From Tetracentron sinense (lineage: Eukaryota; Streptophyta; Magnoliopsida; Trochodendrales; Trochodendraceae): a stretch of 64,000 bases of DNA. The position numbers and the translations under genes are program-made. Location of the stretch: NCBI GenBank assembly GCA_015143295.1, contig CM026570.1:25799250-25863249 (forward strand). The letters are read 5' to 3'. This document shows, in pieces, positions 1 through 11,309 of the stretch. The notes beneath the pieces are model-generated. The model had not been told where the DNA came from and ran no database searches. It saw nothing but the letters and a program-made list of their open reading frames with translations. How positions within the stretch are numbered: the stretch's first letter is position 1; each line of letters opens with the position of its first letter.

Positions 1-269
1 AAGGTGCCCCTTGCAACAATAAATTGAAATTAAGATCAAATGGGCCTTTAATAGATCCTACCATGGCAGCAAGTAGCCCCTTGCTATCCCAAATTCAAAT
101 TAAGTTAAAGGGGCCTTTAATAGACCCCACCATGGCAGCAAGGACCCCTTGTTGCCCCAAATTAAAATTAAACTACAGGGGACCTGAATAAACCCCACCA
201 GGGCAACAAGGAGCCCCTCTTGTTGCCCCAACTTGAAATTAAGATTAAATGGGTCTTTAATAGACCCCG
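1..269 (+). repeat. S array, window edge (~4 units)
   Basis: About four ~65-bp S units, each with the TTTAATAGACC hairpin and the GCAGCAAGG/CCTTGCTGC-type hairpin. The array continues beyond the window. Confidence 0.85.
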
Positions 270-1704
270 TCATGGCGTTTACTGCGAACATTTAATGTTT
301 GTAGCATTTATCTGCGGCAATTGGTTTTCTCAGACTTTTATCGCGGGTACGTGACCGTGGTACTTTGCCATTGGCGATATTTTTTTCCACGGGCATCTCT
401 AGTGCCCATGATATTTTACTATGGGGATTGAGTACCCGCAAATTTAATGTGGATATTTCATCTGTAGACATTTGCTGCCACTTTAATGCGGGCATTTTGC
501 TGTGAAAACTTAGGGCTCGAAGCAATTTGCAGAGAACACTTGGTGTTCTCACATCTTTGTTGTGAACACTATGTTCTTGGCAATTTGCTGCCAACATTTT
601 GTTGCCAAATCTTAGTGTTCTCAATATTTTGTTGGGAACATTTTCATGTTCATAGCATTTTGCCATGAACATTTAATCCTCTTAGCACTTTACTGAGAAA
701 AGTTTGGTGTTTATAGTATGACACTCATCATGAGTGCCCCATATGCCAAAAGAGGCAGTATAAGTGACCTCTTGGCATTCTCAGCCACTTGGCAGGATCT
801 GAACGGTTGAGGAACCTCAGCCATTCAGATCCTGAGGGGTAGTTATATGTAGTGAAATCTCACCACATACTTCACACCCCACACAAATGGTGGTGTGCAT
901 CGCCTACACCATTTCACAACCCTGAGAAGGGTCGTAACCACCTCACATATGCAAAGGCATGTGCGAGTTCTTACTGCTTTGAATGAAAACCAACATAAGG
1001 GTTCTCTAATAGACCCCCACTAAGGCAGCAAGGAGCCCTTTGCTGCCCCAAATTAAAATTAATGCTTGGCATTCCCAGCCACTTGGCAGGATCAGAACGG
1101 TTAAACAACCTCAGCCATTATGATTGTGAGGGGCAGGTTATATACAGTGAAATCTCACCACTTATTTCACACTCCAAACAAATGGTGGTGTCCATCGTCT
1201 ACACCAGATCACAACCCTTAGAAGGGTCGTGATCATCTCACAGATGCAAAGGCACATGTGAGTTCTTACCGCCTTCAATTAAAACCAACAGAAGGGGTCT
1301 CTAATAGACCCCACTATTGCAACAAGGAGCCTCATTGTTGTCCCAAATTCAAATTAAAACAAAGGGGTCTTTAATAGACCACCACCATGGCAGCAAGGAG
1401 ATCATTGCTGCCCCAAATCGAAATTAAGTTAAAGGAGTCTTTAATAGACAACATCATGACAGCAAGTAGATCAAATGGGTCTTTAATAGATCCCACCATG
1501 GCAGCAAGTTGCCCCCTTGCTGCCCCAAATTCAAATTAAATTGAAGGGGTCTTTAATAGACCCCACAATGGAAGCAAAGACCCCTTGTTGGCCTAAATTA
1601 ACATTATACTAAAGGGGTCTTTAATAAACCCCACCAGGGAATCAAGGAGCCCCTTTGTTGCCCCAAATTAAAATTAAGATCAAAGGGGTCTTTAATAGAC
1701 CCCA
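270..1704 (+). repeat. Superunit 1: L module (subfamily a) + extra partial L + S array
   Basis: The L module runs about 270-1000, with the subfamily-a signature GTGCCCATGATATTTT near 405-420. One S unit follows. Then a second, partial L segment (about 1064-1285) re-enters at the GGCATTCCCAGCC stem and runs to the module end, giving an out-of-register duplication of the L tail. S units fill about 1286-1704. Confidence 0.8.
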
Positions 1705-3689
1705 CTGTTGCATTTTACTGCAAACATTTAATGTTTGCAACATTCATCTGTGATAATTGGCTTTCTCAACCTTTTATCGTGAGTACCTGACTGTCGTGGT
1801 ACTTTGCCATGGAAATTATTTCTTGCCGCGGGCATCTGTAGTGCCTTTCGTATTTTACTTCGGGGGTTGAGTACTGGAAAATTTAATGCAGGTATTTAAT
1901 CTTTTGGTATTTGTTGCCAATTAAATGCCTAAGGCATTTTTTCCCGCGAACATTTTGTTCACGGCATTTTGCTGTGAAAACTTAGGGCTCGCAACAATTT
2001 GCTACGAACACATGGGGTTCTCACCTCTTTGCTGTAAACAGTATGTTCTTGGCAATTTCTTGCGAAAATTTTGTTGTGAACATTGAGCGTTCTCATTATT
2101 TTGCTGTGAACAGTTTGATGTTCACAGTATTTTGCCCAGAACATTTAATCCTTTTAGCACTTTACTGTGAACATTTTGGTGTTCATAGTATGACACTCAT
2201 CATTAGTGTCCCATATGCCAAAAGAGGCACTATGCCCTCTTGGCATTCTCAGCCACTCGGCAGGATCTGAACGGTTGAGAAACCTCAACCATTCAGATCC
2301 TAAGGGGTAGTTATAAGTGGTGAAATCTCACCACTTATTTGCGGCCCATAGAAATGGTGGGGTGCATCGCCTACACCATATCACAACCCTGAGAAGGGTC
2401 ATGATCACCTCACATATGCAAAGGCACGTGCAAGTTCTTACCGCTTTGAATTAAAACCAACATAAGAGTTCTCTAATAGACCCCAGTAAGGCAGCAAGGA
2501 GCCCTTTGTAGCCCCAAATTAAAATTAAGACAAAGGAGTCTTTAATAGAACCCACCATGGCAGCAAGGAGCCCCTTGCTATCCCAAAAATTAAATTAAAA
2601 CAAATGGATCTTTAATAGACCATGGCAGCAAGGAGCCCCTTGCTGCTCCAAATCGAACTTAAGTTAAAAGGGTCTTCAATAGACCCCACCTTGGCAGTAA
2701 GGAACCTGTTTGCTGCCCCAAACCAAAATTAAGTTAAAAGGGCCTTCAAGATACCCCACAATGGCAGCAAGGAGCCCACATTCTGCCCTAAATTAAAACA
2801 AAGGGGCCTTTAATAGACCCCACCATGGCAGCAAGCCCCTAGCTGCCCCAAATTAATATTAAACTAAAGGGGTCCTTAATAGATCCCACCGTTGCAGCAA
2901 GGAACCCCTTGCTGCCCCGAATTAAAACAAACTAGTCTTTCATAGACCCCACCAAGGCAGCAAGGAGCCCCTTGCGACTCATTGAAATTAAGAACAATGA
3001 GGTTTTTAATAGACCCGCCATGGCAGCAAGGGGCCCCTTGCTGCGCCAAATTCAAATTAAGTTAAATGGATCCTAAATAGACCCCATCAAGGAAGCAAAG
3101 AGCCCTTTGTTGCCCCAAATCGAAATTAAGTTAAAGGGGTCTTCAATAGACCCCTACCATGGCAGCAAGGAGTCCCTTTGCTGCCCAAAATTGAAATTAA
3201 TTTTAAAAGGGTCATCAATAGATCCCCCAATATGGAAGAAAGGTGCCCCCTTGCTGCCCCAAATTAAAACAAAGCGGTCTTTAATAGACCCCACCATGAC
3301 AGCAAAGGGCCCTAGTGTTGCCCCAAATTAAAATTAAACTAAAGTGGTCCTTAATAGACCCCACTATGGCAGCAAGGAGCCCCTTTGCTGCCCCAAATTA
3401 AAACAAAGGAATGTTTAATAGACCCTCACAATGGCAATAGGCCCCTTGCTCCTCAAATTAAAATTAAACTAAATGGGTCCTTAATAGACTGGCAGCAAGG
3501 AGCCCCTTTGCTGCCACAAATTCAAATTAAGTTAAAGGGGTCGTTAATATACCCCCACCTTGGCAGCAAGGATCTCCTTGCTGCCCTAAATTAAAACAAA
3601 GGGGTCTTTCATAGACCCAACCATGATAGCAAGGAGCTCATTTGTTGCCCTAAATTGAAATTAAGATGAAAGTGGTCTTTAATAGACCC
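1705..3689 (+). repeat. Superunit 2: L module (subfamily c) + long S array
   Basis: The L module is about 1705-2460 and carries the subfamily-c signature GTGCCTTTCGTATTTT. It includes the perfect 11-bp stem ATAAGTGGTGA/TCACCACTTAT at 2313-2338. The S array at 2461-3689 holds roughly 18 units; successive TTTAATAG motifs near 2541, 2611, 2674, 2744, 2809 and 2876 give a 63-70 bp period. Confidence 0.85.
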
Positions 3690-5184
3690 CGCCTTTGCGT
3701 TTTACTGCAAACAGTTAATGTTTGCAGCATTTTTCTACGGTAACTGGCTTTCTCAGCCTTTTATCATGGGTACCTGACTGTCATGGTACTTTACCATGAG
3801 CGATATTTCTTCTCGCAAGCATCTCTAGTGCCTTTAATATTTTACTGCGGGGATTGAGTGCCCGCAAATTTATTGCGGATATTTCATCTTTAGGCAAACT
3901 ACCAATTTAATGCTTGAGGCATTTTTTGCCGTAAACATTTTGTTCACGGCATTTTGTTGTCAACACTTAGGGCTCACAGCAATTTGCTGAGAACACTTGG
4001 TGTTCTCACCTCTATGCTGTGAACACAATGTTCTTGGCAATTTACTGCGAACATTTTGTTCTGAAGACTTAACGTTCTCATTATTTTACTGTGAACACTT
4101 TGATGTTCATAGCATTTTGCCATGAACATTAAATCCTTTGAGCAGTTTACCGTGAACATTTTAGTGTTCACAGTATGACACTCATCATGAGTGCCCCATA
4201 CGCCAAAAGAGGCAATAAGCCCTCTTGGCAGGATCAGATCAGTTAAGTAACTTCAGCCATTATGATTCTGAGGGGCATTTATAAGTGGTGAAATCTCAAC
4301 ACTTATTTCACACCCCAAACAACTACACCAGATCACAACCCTAAGAAGGGTCGTGATCATCTCACATGTAAAAAGGCATGTGTGAGTTCTTACCGCCTTC
4401 AATGAAAACCAACATAAGGGGTCTCTAATAGACCCCACTATAGCAGCAAGGAGCCTCATTGTTGTCCCAAATTCAAATTAAAATAAAGAGGTCTTTAATA
4501 GACCATCACCATGGCAGCAAGGGGCCCCTTGCTGCTCCAAATCGAAATTAAGTTAAAGGAGTCTTCATTAGACCCCATGATGGCCGCAAGGAGCCCCCTT
4601 GCTGCCCCAAATCAAAATCAAGTTAAAAGTGCCTTCAATATACCCCACTATGGCAGCAAGAGCCCCTCTTGCGGCCCCAAATTAAAACAAAGAGGTTTTT
4701 AATAGACCCCACTATGGCAATAAGCTTCTTGCTGCCCCAAATTAAAATTAAACTAAAGGGGTCCTTAATAGACTCCACCATGATAGCAAGGAGACCCCTT
4801 GCTGCCACAAATTAAAACAAAGGGGTCTTTAATAGACAACACCATGGCAGCAATGAGCCCCCTTGTTGTCCTTGAAATTAAGATCAAATGGGTCTTTAAT
4901 AGATCCCACCATGACAGCAAGTAACCCATTGCTGTCCAAATTAAAATTAACCTAAAGGAGTCCTTAATAGACCCTACCATGGCAGCAAGGAGCCCCTTGT
5001 CGTCCCAAATTAAAATTTAGTTAAAGGGGTCTTTAATAGACCCCACCATGGTAGTAAGGACCCTTTGTGCCCCAAATTAAAATTAAACTAAAGGGGTCCT
5101 GAATAAACCCCACCGGGACAGCAAGGATCCCCTCTTGTTGCCCTAAAATGAAATTAAGATCAAAGGGGTGTTTAATAGACCCCG
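3690..5184 (+). repeat. Superunit 3: L module (subfamily b) + S array
   Basis: The L module is about 3690-4400, with the subfamily-b signature GCCTTTAATATTTT. S units at about 4401-5184 include a perfect GGGGTC/GACCCC hairpin at 5026-5044. Confidence 0.85.
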
Positions 5185-5763
5185 TCATGGCGTTTACTGC
5201 AAACATTTAATGTTTGCAGCATTTATCTGTGGCAATTGGCTTTCTTGGTCTTTTATCGCGGGTACCTGACTACCATGGTACTTTCCCATGGGCGATATTT
5301 CTTGTCGCGGGCATCCCTAGTGCCCATAATATTTTACTGCGGGGATTGAATACCCGCAAATTTAATGCAGGTATTTCATCTTTAGGCATTTGCTGCCAAT
5401 TTAATGCTTAAGGCATTTTTTGCCGTGAACAAAATGTTCACGGCATTTTGCTGTGAAAACTTAGGGCTCGAAGCAATTTGCAAAAAACACTTGGTGTTCT
5501 CACCTCTTTGCTGTGAACACTATGTTCTTGGCAATTTACTGCCAACATTTTGTTGTGAACACTTAGCGTTCTCATTATTTTGTTGTGAACACTTTGATGT
5601 TCACAGTATTTTTCCATGAACATTTAATCCTCTTAGCACTTTACTGTGAACATTTTGGTGTTCATAGTATGACACTCATCATTAGTGCTCCATACGCCAA
5701 AAGAGGTATTAAGCCCTCTTGGCATTCTCAGCCACTTGGCAGGATCTGAACAGTTGAGGAACC
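5185..5763 (+). repeat. Superunit 4: L module (subfamily a), cut off
   Basis: Subfamily-a L module (GCCCATAATATTTT). It holds the 11-bp perfect stem at 5421-5445 and stops at GAGGAACC (5756-5763), halfway through the long GATCTGAA...TTCAGATC hairpin. The ~136-bp satellite begins there. Confidence 0.85.
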
Positions 5764-7042
5764 GACAAAGAATTGGTTAAAGGTGAAGTAAGCAAACTCT
5801 TAAATCCGTAATAAAGATGAGTTATGTCACATCAATCTGCAATAACAAAAATATATTCTCATTTCTATGAGAAATTTAACAACATAAAACTCGAGAGGCA
5901 AACAAAAAAATAGTTCAAGTTCAAGTAAGTAAATTCTTAAATCCGCAATGTATATAGGTTACACCGTATCAATCTACAAAAGCAAAAATTTTATTCAATG
6001 CCTAGGAGCAATTTGGTAACATAAAACTCGAGAGAAAGACAAAAAATTAGTTGAATGTCAAGTAAGCAAACTCTTAAATCCGCAATGTGTTTGAGTTACA
6101 CCAGAGCAATCTGCAAACTAAATTTTTTTATTATAATGTGTAGGAGCCATTTAGCAACATAAAACTCGAGAGACAGACAAAGAATTAGTTGAAGGTCGAG
6201 TAAGTAAGCAAACTCTTAAATCTGCAATGTGTATAGGAGAAATTTAGTAACATAAAACTCGAGAGATAGACAAAGAATTAGTTGAAGTTGAATTAAGTAA
6301 GCAAAATTTTAAATTCGTAATGTAGAGAGATTACACCACATCAACCTGTAGCAGAAGCGAACATTTAATTTTTTTTCTCTTTAGTTTCATATTCTATATC
6401 GTGGGAATTAAGTGTTTATGTACTTCATTGAACGTCAATTAATTATCTTTCTGTCTCTTCTATTTTATGTTCTCTAAATTGTACCTAGATTATAATAAAT
6501 TTAGTCATTTTCACATATTGATTTGGTGTAAATCATCTACATCGCGGGATTAAGAGTTTGCTTACTTTCTGTCTCTTTAGATTTATCGTCTTTAAATCCG
6601 CAGTGTCGATGAGTTACATAATATCAATCTACAACTGCAAAAAATTAATTCTAATGTCTAAGAACAATTTAGACAACACAAAAGTCAAGAGACAGAAAAG
6701 AAAATTAATACTCGAGAGACTGACAAAGAATTAGTTGAAGGTGATGTAAGCAAACTCTTAAATCCGTAATGAAGATGAGTATCATATCACAATCTGCAAA
6801 AATAAAAAATTTATACTCATTTCAATGAGCAATTTAACAACATAAAACTCGACAGACAGACAAAAAATTAGTTAAAGGCCAAGTAAGCAAACTCTTAAAT
6901 CTACAATTTATCTAGGTTACACCGGATCAATCTACAAAAACGAAAAATTTATTCATTGTCTAGAAACAATTTAGTAACATAAAACTCGAGACAGACAAAA
7001 AATAAAATTAGTTGAATGTCAAGTAAGCAACTCTTAAATCAG
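5764..7042 (+). repeat. ~136-bp tandem satellite, one unit inverted
   Basis: Direct repeats with the core GACAAAGAATTAGTTGAAGG, then AAGTAAGCAAACTCTTAAATCCGCAATG and ACATAAAACTCGAGAG-like segments (each quoted in short form). Unit starts fall near 5764, 5900, 6038, 6176, 6269 (short unit), 6724, 6860 and 6990, so the usual period is 134-138 bp. The part at about 6395-6590 reads as the same unit on the other strand (TTAAGAGTTTGCTTAC ... TTTCTGTCTC), so one unit is inverted. AT-rich, no coding signal, family not recognised. Confidence 0.8.
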
Positions 7043-7635
7043 CAATGTGATTGCATAGGATACTTCGATACTAGAATAGTGAATGCCTAAAGCCCAAAAT
7101 CCCCTGTTTTAAACAAAATTGTCTTCCTTCAATTCCCAATAAAGTGAATTTATGTAATGCGGGTAGGAGAAAGTAAAATGGAGATATATTATCTATGTAT
7201 GACTGAGCAGAAATCAACACCCTTGTAAAATCCATACATTAGACAACATTAAAAATTACATTGTCTATTAATTACAATGTCCTAATCGCCCTGAATTAAT
7301 AAACCCAAACAATAACATGATTATAAATCAAGCACTCTTTCTTGAAGAATATGAACAGCAAAAACTCAACCATATATTCAAACTAGAATTCAAATGAACA
7401 AAGTATAATTTGTAAATCACAAAATAAAAACTCAAAAATACCAATAAGAATATATTAAAAGATATTTCTTGAATTATTACAAATAAAGCATGACCAATAA
7501 GCATATTTACCTCACAACTATACATCTTTGTTGGAAACGTGAATGCAAAGAATACTTCTATACTGGACTAATGAATGCCTCAAGTACAAAGTCCTCTGCT
7601 TTAAGCAAAATTGTCTTCCTCCAATTCTAAGGATG

Positions 7636-8846
7636 GCTGGGGAGTCAGGAGCCAGGGTGGATTGATTTTCCATCGGTGAGAGCTTCAGGGGGAATTTTAT
7701 TATTGGGGGATAAAGGCAATATAGTGGTGTTGGAATTAGTAGTGGGAGCATTCTCTATCTACATCTTGAGCCAGTTGAGAGGAGAGGATTTAAAATGGGT
7801 TTGTTCAGGGGTGTTTGGCCCGGTAGGTAGGTCAGATGATGAGGAGTTGTGGTCCGAATTAGATGATGTGAGGGGTAGATGGGATCATCCTTGGTGTCTT
7901 GGCGGGGATTTCAACAGTACCAGATACTCTTGCGAGAGAAAAGGAGGAAGCGTGCTCACTTCTAAGCAGTGTAGTCAAGGCGTCGCCTAGGCGATTTTGG
8001 GCCTATGTCGCCTAGGCACTCCTCTAGGCGGGCGATCCTAGTTAATTTTTTTTTTTTTTTTTTTGCATTAAAAAAATCCAAAATTTCCTAATAAATAAAT
8101 AAAAAATATAAAAACATGTAATGAAGTAGTAATAAGATTCTAATCTTAAATTATTTTTTTCACTAAAAATATCAATTTTTTTCATTAAAAATATCGTTTT
8201 TGACGCAATCTGGGCCTATTAGGCCCAAATTGCGGACGCACTTCGTGCGTCACAGGGGGGCGCTGCCCCCCCCGGCAATCATAGGGAGCTCTGCCTAATA
8301 TTATACATGGACAATGACACGAATTTGGGTATTTTGCCTAGATTTTGAAATGTTTAATACTCCACTATGTTAACATGTATTGGTTATGTGATGAATGATT
8401 GTAATAGACTTTTTATTTTATGTTTTTGTAGAATGTGGGTGTGGAGTTTTGGTCTTTTGGATGTTATATATATATGTGATATATATATATATATATATAT
8501 TAAATTTATCACCTAGGCCACGTCTCGCCTAGCCGGGGCTAATCGCCTAAACGCTTTGACTACACTGCTTCTAAGAGGAGGGGATTAAGAGTCTTCGACA
8601 AATGTTGTATCGTCCATTCCCCGGATATGCGATAGAATCAGGTTGATAGTCTTGGATTGGGCGGGGCTTCATTGTAATAGGGAGGACATTTGGGACATTT
8701 TGTATTAGGTGGTGTGCTCCTTAGGGTGGGAGTTACGTCCTTTTTGCCCCGGTTCGTGAATTTACAATCTTGTAAATTCTTGAGACTGGGTTTTTTATGT
8801 ATAGTTTCTTTATCTTTAATGCATTGCTTTACCGATCAAAAAAAAA
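7636..8846 (+). mobile_element. L1-type LINE, internally deleted, split by a hAT MITE
   Basis: Positions 7676-7965 encode part of a LINE apurinic-endonuclease domain. The peptide includes SGGILLLGDKG, then GPVGRSDDEELWSELDDVRG and WCLGGDFN, the usual 'GP...lW.eL...pW.iGGDFN' endonuclease signature. After the hAT element (7967-8567) the LINE resumes at 8576. The rest, 8576-8846, is short and ends with TTTACCGATC followed by a run of A (about 8838-8848), the usual plant LINE 3' tail, so most of the reverse-transcriptase region is missing. It interrupts an R-repeat copy between CCTCCAATTCTA and CCTATAGTGAATG. Empty sites (ATTCTAAATATAGTGAATT) are seen near 10018. Confidence 0.75.
7967..8567. mobile_element. 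hAT-type non-autonomous element (MITE), 601 bp
   Basis: The terminal inverted repeats are CAGTGTAGTCAAGGCG at the left and, read in reverse complement at the right end, CAGTGTAGTCAAAGCG (15 of 16 identical). The element is flanked by a perfect 8-bp target-site duplication, CTTCTAAG at 7959-7966 and 8568-8575, which fits hAT. The subterminal regions are rich in CGCCTAGGCG-like palindromes. The interior is AT-rich, with a T run near 8047 and an AT microsatellite near 8467-8500. No transposase is encoded. Confidence 0.93.
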
Positions 8847-9180
8847 AACCTATAGTGAATGTAAAGCAAGTTAGGAGAAAGTGAAATGGAGATATATTAC
8901 CTATGTCTCCATGACTGGGCAGAAATCAACACCCTTGCAAAATCGGGACATCGGAGGACATTAAAAATCACAATGGCAAATGACTCACAATGTCCTAATT
9001 GCCCTGCATCAACAATCCCAAATAGTCACATGATCATAAAGTAAGCACTCTTTCCTGAATACTCTAAACTGCAAAAACTCAACCATATATTGAAACTAGA
9101 ATCATATGAACCAAGTATAATCGATAAATTTATCTTTTTTAAAGTGTTACTTGCAAATTAAGAAATTCAAAAACATCAAT

Positions 9181-9915
9181 AAAAAAATTATACGCAAATA
9201 TATAATTTTCCTTTAAATGTCTGATCTAATAGAGAAGTAACACTCAACTTACTAAAGGTAATTACTCTCATCAACATCCACATCTGAAACAACTGATGCT
9301 AGATAATCTGCATTAGCATTCATAACTACTCACCTTGTTACCAAGAGTAAAGACATATTAATTAAAGTAAAAATTATTAAGTACATTTGGTTGGACCTGA
9401 ATTAATAGGGGAGTCTTTGCAGTTCAATTTCTAAAAGGGAGAATTCTTTATTTGTGACCAGTCTGGCTGCAATAAAATTGAATGAAGTAACTATGTTACA
9501 TGAATAGGAAGAGCAAAAGAGATCAATAAAACTAAAAATTAATGAGTAAATCTCATTGATACCTAATAATAGGCAGATTCTCCAAGGAAGATCGAATGCT
9601 TGCTTTCTGCCCTATTTGGCTAGAATTCAGATGAATCACGTAAAAAATGTTGGACAATCTTTTACACAAGTTCTGTTTGAAAATACGAAAATCACTTGCA
9701 TGTTGAGGAGAATTTATACCAAATACATAGTCAGAAGACCACATCTGTTGGGTTTGAGACTTATGGTATAAGCACTTTAGGAGTTCTAAAACAAAGAGCC
9801 GATACACAAGAATCTATGGTTGCACTCAGATTAGTTAACAAATAAAATATTAGAAGATATTGCTATGACTATTACAAATAAAGCATAACCAATAAGCATA
9901 TGTACCTCACAGCTA
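9181..9915. other. AT-rich spacer in the R cluster
   Basis: Non-coding sequence between R copies. It includes the first copy of the TTGCAGTTCAATTTCTAAA block (about 9410-9600), which recurs at 10375-10580. A short ORF on either strand at 9553-9807 resembles nothing I know and is not conserved in the second copy. Confidence 0.5.
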
Positions 9916-10107
9916 TACATCTTTGGTGGCAACGTGATTGCATAGAATACTTCGATACTAGAACAGTGAATGCCGCAAGCCCAAAGTTCCCTGTTTTAAA
10001 CAAAATTGTCTTCCTTCGATTCTAAATATAGTGAATTTATGTAAAGCGGGTAGGAGAAAGTGAAATGGAGATATATTACCTACGTAGTACTCCATGATTT
10101 GTTTCTT

Positions 10108-10245
10108 CTTCATTTAGCAAAAGTACGCTCACGATCTCATTGCCCGTGCTCATCTCACCGATAACAAGACAGTTGATAGTCCACTTGAATTTTTCGTGAA
10201 GTTCAGCAACGACTTGGGGGACCTTCTTCCTGATCCCAATCAATC
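10108..10245 (+). mobile_element. Ty1/copia pol fragment (fossil)
   Basis: A short stretch translates to a segment containing KYAHDLIARAHLTDNKTVD and GDLLPDP, which matches the region between the reverse transcriptase and RNase H of plant Ty1/copia polyproteins. Only this fragment is present and it is non-functional. It lies in an R-repeat copy, just after GTAGTACTCCATGA. Confidence 0.75.
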
Positions 10246-10990
10246 AAACGTACTCAATAATTTTTACTTAATTAATATTTCTTCGTTCTTGCTAATAAGT
10301 TGACTTGTTTTGAATGCTGATGCAGATTATCAAGCATCAGTTTCTGATGTGAACATTGGTGAGAGTAATCTAAGTTTAATAAATTGACTATTGCAGTTCA
10401 GTTTCTAAAGGGAATAATTCTTTATTTATGACTAGTCTGGCTGCAATTAAATTGAATAAAGTAAACAAAGTTACATGATAAATAAGAGCAAAAATCGAAC
10501 AATAAAAGTAAAAATAAATGAGTAAATCTCATTGAACCCTAATATACGGACGAGTTGTTGCAGTTCAGATTCTCTAAGGAAGAATGCTTGCAATCTACTG
10601 GGTTTGAGACTTATGGTATAAGCACTTTAGGAGTTATAAAATAGCGAGCAGATACGCTTTGCCAGAAACTTGAATGCACAAAATACTTCTATATTGGAAT
10701 AGTGGATGCCGCAAGCCCAAAGTCCCATGTTTTAATGAATTTATGTAAAGCGGGTAGAAGAAAGTGAAATGGAGATATATTACCTATGTAGTAGTACTCT
10801 CTGACTGGGCAGAAATCAACACCCTTGCAAAATCGGGACATTGGACGACATTAAGAATCACAATGTCAAATGAATCATAATGTCCTCACTGCCCTGCATC
10901 AATAATCTTAAACAGTCACATGATCATAATGCAAGCACTCTTTCCTGAATACTCTAAAATGAAAAAACCCAGCCATAAATTCCAGCATGA

Positions 10991-11309
10991 CACGTAGTTT
11001 TTTCCCTGTTCCCAAAAAATAATTTCATGCACCTATTTTTCCTCCAAATAAACACAGCATAGTTCCAATCCAATGATATTTGCTAATGTCTACACCCCAA
11101 AATCTGGGTTTATCCCATTATGTCCCCCATAGTCAATGAATAGTCACGGTTCATACAAAAGAAGAAAACATACAGCTGAGATGAATGGATGCAAAATAAA
11201 GAATCACCTCTACATCATCAGATCCCTCGAGAGCAAGGAAAGCATATATACTATCCACAGTCATCATCAATATATCTTTCCAACTGTTCAGGTGCAACCT
11301 TTTGTTTTG
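10991..11309. other. Unassigned non-coding stretch
   Basis: No repeat, TE end or gene recognised. The minus strand near 11190-11250 has a short open stretch that could be the lost last KU80 exon, but the match is too weak to call. Confidence 0.4.

Larger units (their letters stand above)
1..5763 (+). repeat. Hairpin-mosaic satellite, left block
   Basis: Tandem satellite made of consecutive inverted repeats. Two building blocks alternate. The S unit (~62-70 bp) holds GGGGTC-TTTAATA-GACCCC (e.g. 5026-5044) and a GGCAGCAAGG/CCTTGCTGCC stem, joined by CCAAATTAAAATTAA-like spacers. The L module (~750 bp) is a chain of different stem-loops. Perfect examples: TGCCGTGAACA/TGTTCACGGCA with loop AAA (5421-5445); ATAAGTGGTGA/TCACCACTTAT with loop AATC (2313-2338); GAGAACAC/GTGTTCTC with loop TTG (532-550); and a 42-nt hairpin at 793-834 with 11 perfect outer pairs. 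Four L modules occur here, all in one orientation. No coding signal is credible. The block stops abruptly inside an L hairpin at 5763. The family is not one I recognise. Confidence 0.9.
7043..10990 (+). repeat. Cluster of four copies of a ~350-950 bp segment ('R' repeat)
   Basis: The marker strings GAATACTTCTATACTGGA/GATACTTCGATACTAGAA, AAATTGTCTTCCTTC, GGAGATATATTACCTATG and CAGAAATCAACACCCTTG recur in order at about 7050-7420, 7540-7635 continued at 8847-9180, 9920-10098 and 10655-10990. A second block (TTGCAGTTCAATTTCTAAA ... TAAATCTCATTGA) recurs at about 9410-9600 and 10375-10580. The period is roughly 0.75-1 kb once insertions are removed. Copies differ by many substitutions and indels, so the expansion is old. 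One copy is split by a LINE and another by a retroelement fragment. No ORF is conserved between copies; the function is unknown. Confidence 0.7.

Noticed and set aside
1-5763. CRISPR-like reading of the regularly spaced palindromic S units
   Set aside because: The sequence is plant nuclear DNA. The 'spacers' are themselves repeated, and there is no leader or cas gene. It is a tandem satellite.
11190-11250. Possible last KU80 exon on the minus strand (YAFLALEGSDDVE)
   Set aside because: Position and strand would fit and an AG precedes it, but the resemblance to the KU80 C-terminal tail is too short and weak.
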